This document shows positions 27,716 to 29,108 of a stretch of DNA of 29,108 nucleotides, piece after piece; position 1 is the stretch's first letter; each line of letters starts with the position of its first letter. Location of the stretch: positions 1 to 29,108 of the forward strand of contig LSSK01001349.1 in assembly GCA_001969505.1 (NCBI GenBank). Direction: 5' to 3'. Source of the stretch: Zancudomyces culisetae. Its lineage: Eukaryota; Kickxellomycota; Harpellomycetes; Harpellales; Legeriomycetaceae. A program made the translations under genes and the position numbers. Below the pieces are notes generated by a model that saw only the letters and a list, made by a program, of their open reading frames with translations, was not told where the DNA came from and did not search any database.

Positions 27716-28159
27716 TTCCGGTTCTTTTATCACTTCGGACGTTTGATGTAATATTTCAAGCTTCCTTTCCTTAGGGTCGAATCTACTTGATTGTTAGAGT
27801 ATAGTAAATGTAATAAAGGAGCAAACAGTTGCCACAAAAAAAAAGTCAAAAGGAATGAAAAAATGCGATGATTAAGATTTGAGAAAGTGCAAAAGAGGGC
27901 AAAGTATTTCATTTTAATGGTTTGATGACTAATTCCACGATGAAAATTATAATTTTATTTCTGCTTGGTTATAACTGGCCGTCAAGAATCAGAGCTTAGT
28001 TGGAGTAATGAATTCATTAAACAACGCAAAAAAAAAGAGACTAAGGTCATCGCAAAAATAATCTATAGTTAAAAGGTTTAACGGATGCCAAATGCCGAGT
28101 AATAGAGAGCTGGACGTCGACATGCTGTTTTAGATAAAAGTACATTAGAAATAAAAAAG
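27716..28159. other. Divergent promoter region, glutaredoxin/NTR2 (444 bp)
   Basis: Serves both the minus-strand glutaredoxin and the plus-strand NTR2. It includes the possible 5' extension or splice acceptor of the glutaredoxin gene and a TGACTAA site. No independent gene is seen. The minus-strand frame at 27912-27730 begins with a hydrophobic stretch, but it leaves the glutaredoxin frame. Confidence 0.55.
27926..27932 (-). promoter_or_regulatory. Yap1/Pap1-type AP-1 site (TTAGTCA) upstream of glutaredoxin
   Basis: TGACTAA on the plus strand, TTAGTCA on the minus, about 211 bp upstream of the glutaredoxin ATG. Fungal AP-1 factors (Yap1, Pap1) bind TTAGTCA/TTACTAA elements and control oxidative-stress genes, glutaredoxins among them. 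A 7-bp match can occur by chance. Confidence 0.4.
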
Positions 28160-29108
28160 ATGTTTAAAAAAAGGTCAAAGGCAAGAAATATCAGGCAGCC
28201 GCTGAGTATTCATTCTCACGAAGAAGGTAATACTATTTTGTATGCATTAAAAGAGGATATAAAAAAAAAAGTTTGGTGAGATATTAAAATTTTATTCGAT
28301 AAAATTCAATAGATGAGATAAACATTGTTAGGCGGGAAGCACTCACCGGAAAAAACCCCGGAGACGCGACCAATGAATTTGAAAAAGTAAACACTCCAAA
28401 ATCGACAACCGAAGCAAATCAGGAAGAGGAAGACCAGATAGAAAACGCCATTAGCGACATACAGCTGGAAGAACCTGATCAGAGAAACGATGGAGAGTCG
28501 GAGCCCGTTTTGTACAAAACAGTAGATACCAAATCCTCTGAGATTACAGGAATTTTGAGTTTAGAGGAGATTGAACGAATCAAGAAAAAACGCGCAGAAT
28601 TGGGGCGTATCAACCAGGAACACGACGAATATTTAGACTACATACCGTTGAATGATGAAACCGCTGATAAAACGAAAGAAGGAGCTTCGGGGGTTAACGC
28701 AAGGATATACGATGTTGATTACAATAATGATGACATGGAGGTAGAGTACAACAGTGATCTTGAAGATGGTACAATTGAAACCTCGAGTATAAAAAGGCAA
28801 AAAATACCAGTAAATGACCTTGGTGAAAGAGGTGTAGGGGAGGGGCTCAAAAAATTACAAAAGGGAGATGTAAGGGCAGATATATCAATTGTAGAACAAA
28901 TCAATAGCGAAGATGATATTATGAGTGAATGGGAATATTCGAGGATTATGGGGTCGGGAATTAATATTGATACAAACTATTTCGCATCTAAAGTGCCAAA
29001 AATTCAACCAACCCACAAGCCAAAAATACAAAAGAGCGAGGTTGTTAATATCTTTGAGGCCACTGCGCAATCAAGCGATAAAGACGAGGATATGGCTGAA
29101 GATGACAA
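28160..29108 (+). CDS. NTR2: Ntr2-like spliceosome disassembly factor (5' part, runs off right edge)
   Basis: In yeast, Ntr2 with Ntr1 recruits the helicase Prp43 to take apart post-splicing intron-lariat spliceosomes in the nucleus. Exons are 28160-28226 and 28313 to beyond the edge, giving 287 codons in the window. The Ntr2/GCFC-N pattern is visible in three parts. A basic start reads FKKRSKARNIRQP. Then comes ILSLEEIERIKKKRAEL, a short spacer and DEYLDYIPLND (compare the GEIAKLKAQ and DYVKLLD blocks of yeast Ntr2). An acidic stretch follows, with SEDDIMSEWEYSRIMGSGI, matching the EEWETQLLSKG block. The rest is acidic and disordered. Identification rests on these weak but ordered blocks. 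A metazoan-like GCFC/PAXBP1 N-terminus is the alternative. The C-terminus is cut by the window. Confidence 0.72.
28227..28312 (+). other. NTR2: NTR2 intron (86 bp)
   Basis: The donor is AAG|GTAATA and the acceptor TTCAATAG, phase 1. Splicing joins HSHEE to DEINIVRREAL. The exon 2 frame is closed upstream by TAA within the intron. A weak ATTAAAA is the only branch candidate. Confidence 0.75.

Noticed and set aside
27713-27733. Glutaredoxin start at the GTG at 27733
   Set aside because: A nuclear yeast gene should start at ATG. The first ATG in frame is at 27715-27713, a normal Grx N-terminus.
1-29108. tRNA or other Pol III genes
   Set aside because: I looked for B-box-like GTTCGANNC elements with a matching A box and acceptor stem on both strands and found none convincing. 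A tRNAscan or Rfam run would be decisive.

Overview
This is nuclear DNA from an ascomycete fungus, most likely a budding yeast (Saccharomycotina). It is AT-rich between genes and carries 12 recognisable genes in 29 kb. The gene set is typical yeast housekeeping: Pop1, Bud6, bL35m, the Ran exchange factor Prp20/Srm1, uL23m, Mss51, the AP-1 beta subunit Apl2, a Gfd2/YDR514C-like exonuclease, a long-chain acyl-CoA synthetase, a dithiol glutaredoxin, Ntr2, and one unrecognised small membrane protein. CTG codons sit where adaptins conserve leucine (for example in KLLKVLND of Apl2), so the sequence fits the standard code rather than the CUG-Ser yeasts. Nine introns can be placed by reading frame plus homology in five genes, so this is a more intron-bearing yeast than Saccharomyces. 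Several exons are too short to show as open frames.

Layout, left to right. Positions 1-1583 (-): 5' part of POP1, with three introns, two of which appear to be GC-AG. 1974-5837 (-): BUD6/AIP3 with a long disordered N-terminal half. 5838-7994: a 2.1 kb AT-rich gap. 7995-8587 (+): mitochondrial ribosomal protein bL35m in three exons, the first only 7 nt long. 8868-10442 (-): PRP20/SRM1. 11828-12277 (-): uL23m. 13127-14606 (-): MSS51 with one intron. 15115-15609 (-): unknown two-helix membrane protein. 15610-17734: another 2.1 kb gap, with a pyrimidine tract. 17735-20111 (+): APL2 with two introns. 20322-23468 (-): Gfd2-like DEDDh exonuclease with a large extra N-terminus. 24181-26253 (-): acyl-CoA synthetase. 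27410-27715 (-): glutaredoxin, divergent from NTR2, which starts at 28160 (+) and runs off the right edge.

The genes do not form a pathway or cluster. Three of them (bL35m, uL23m, MSS51) serve mitochondrial gene expression and lie within 7 kb, but on different strands and with long spacers, so I read this as chance. I found no tRNA, rRNA, transposon, CRISPR, viral or secondary-metabolite locus. I see no convincing new multi-gene system. The observations most worth checking are the GC-AG introns and reconstructed 5' end of POP1, the micro-exon bL35m gene, the unusual domain make-up of the Gfd2-like protein, and the unknown membrane protein with a KKxx tail.
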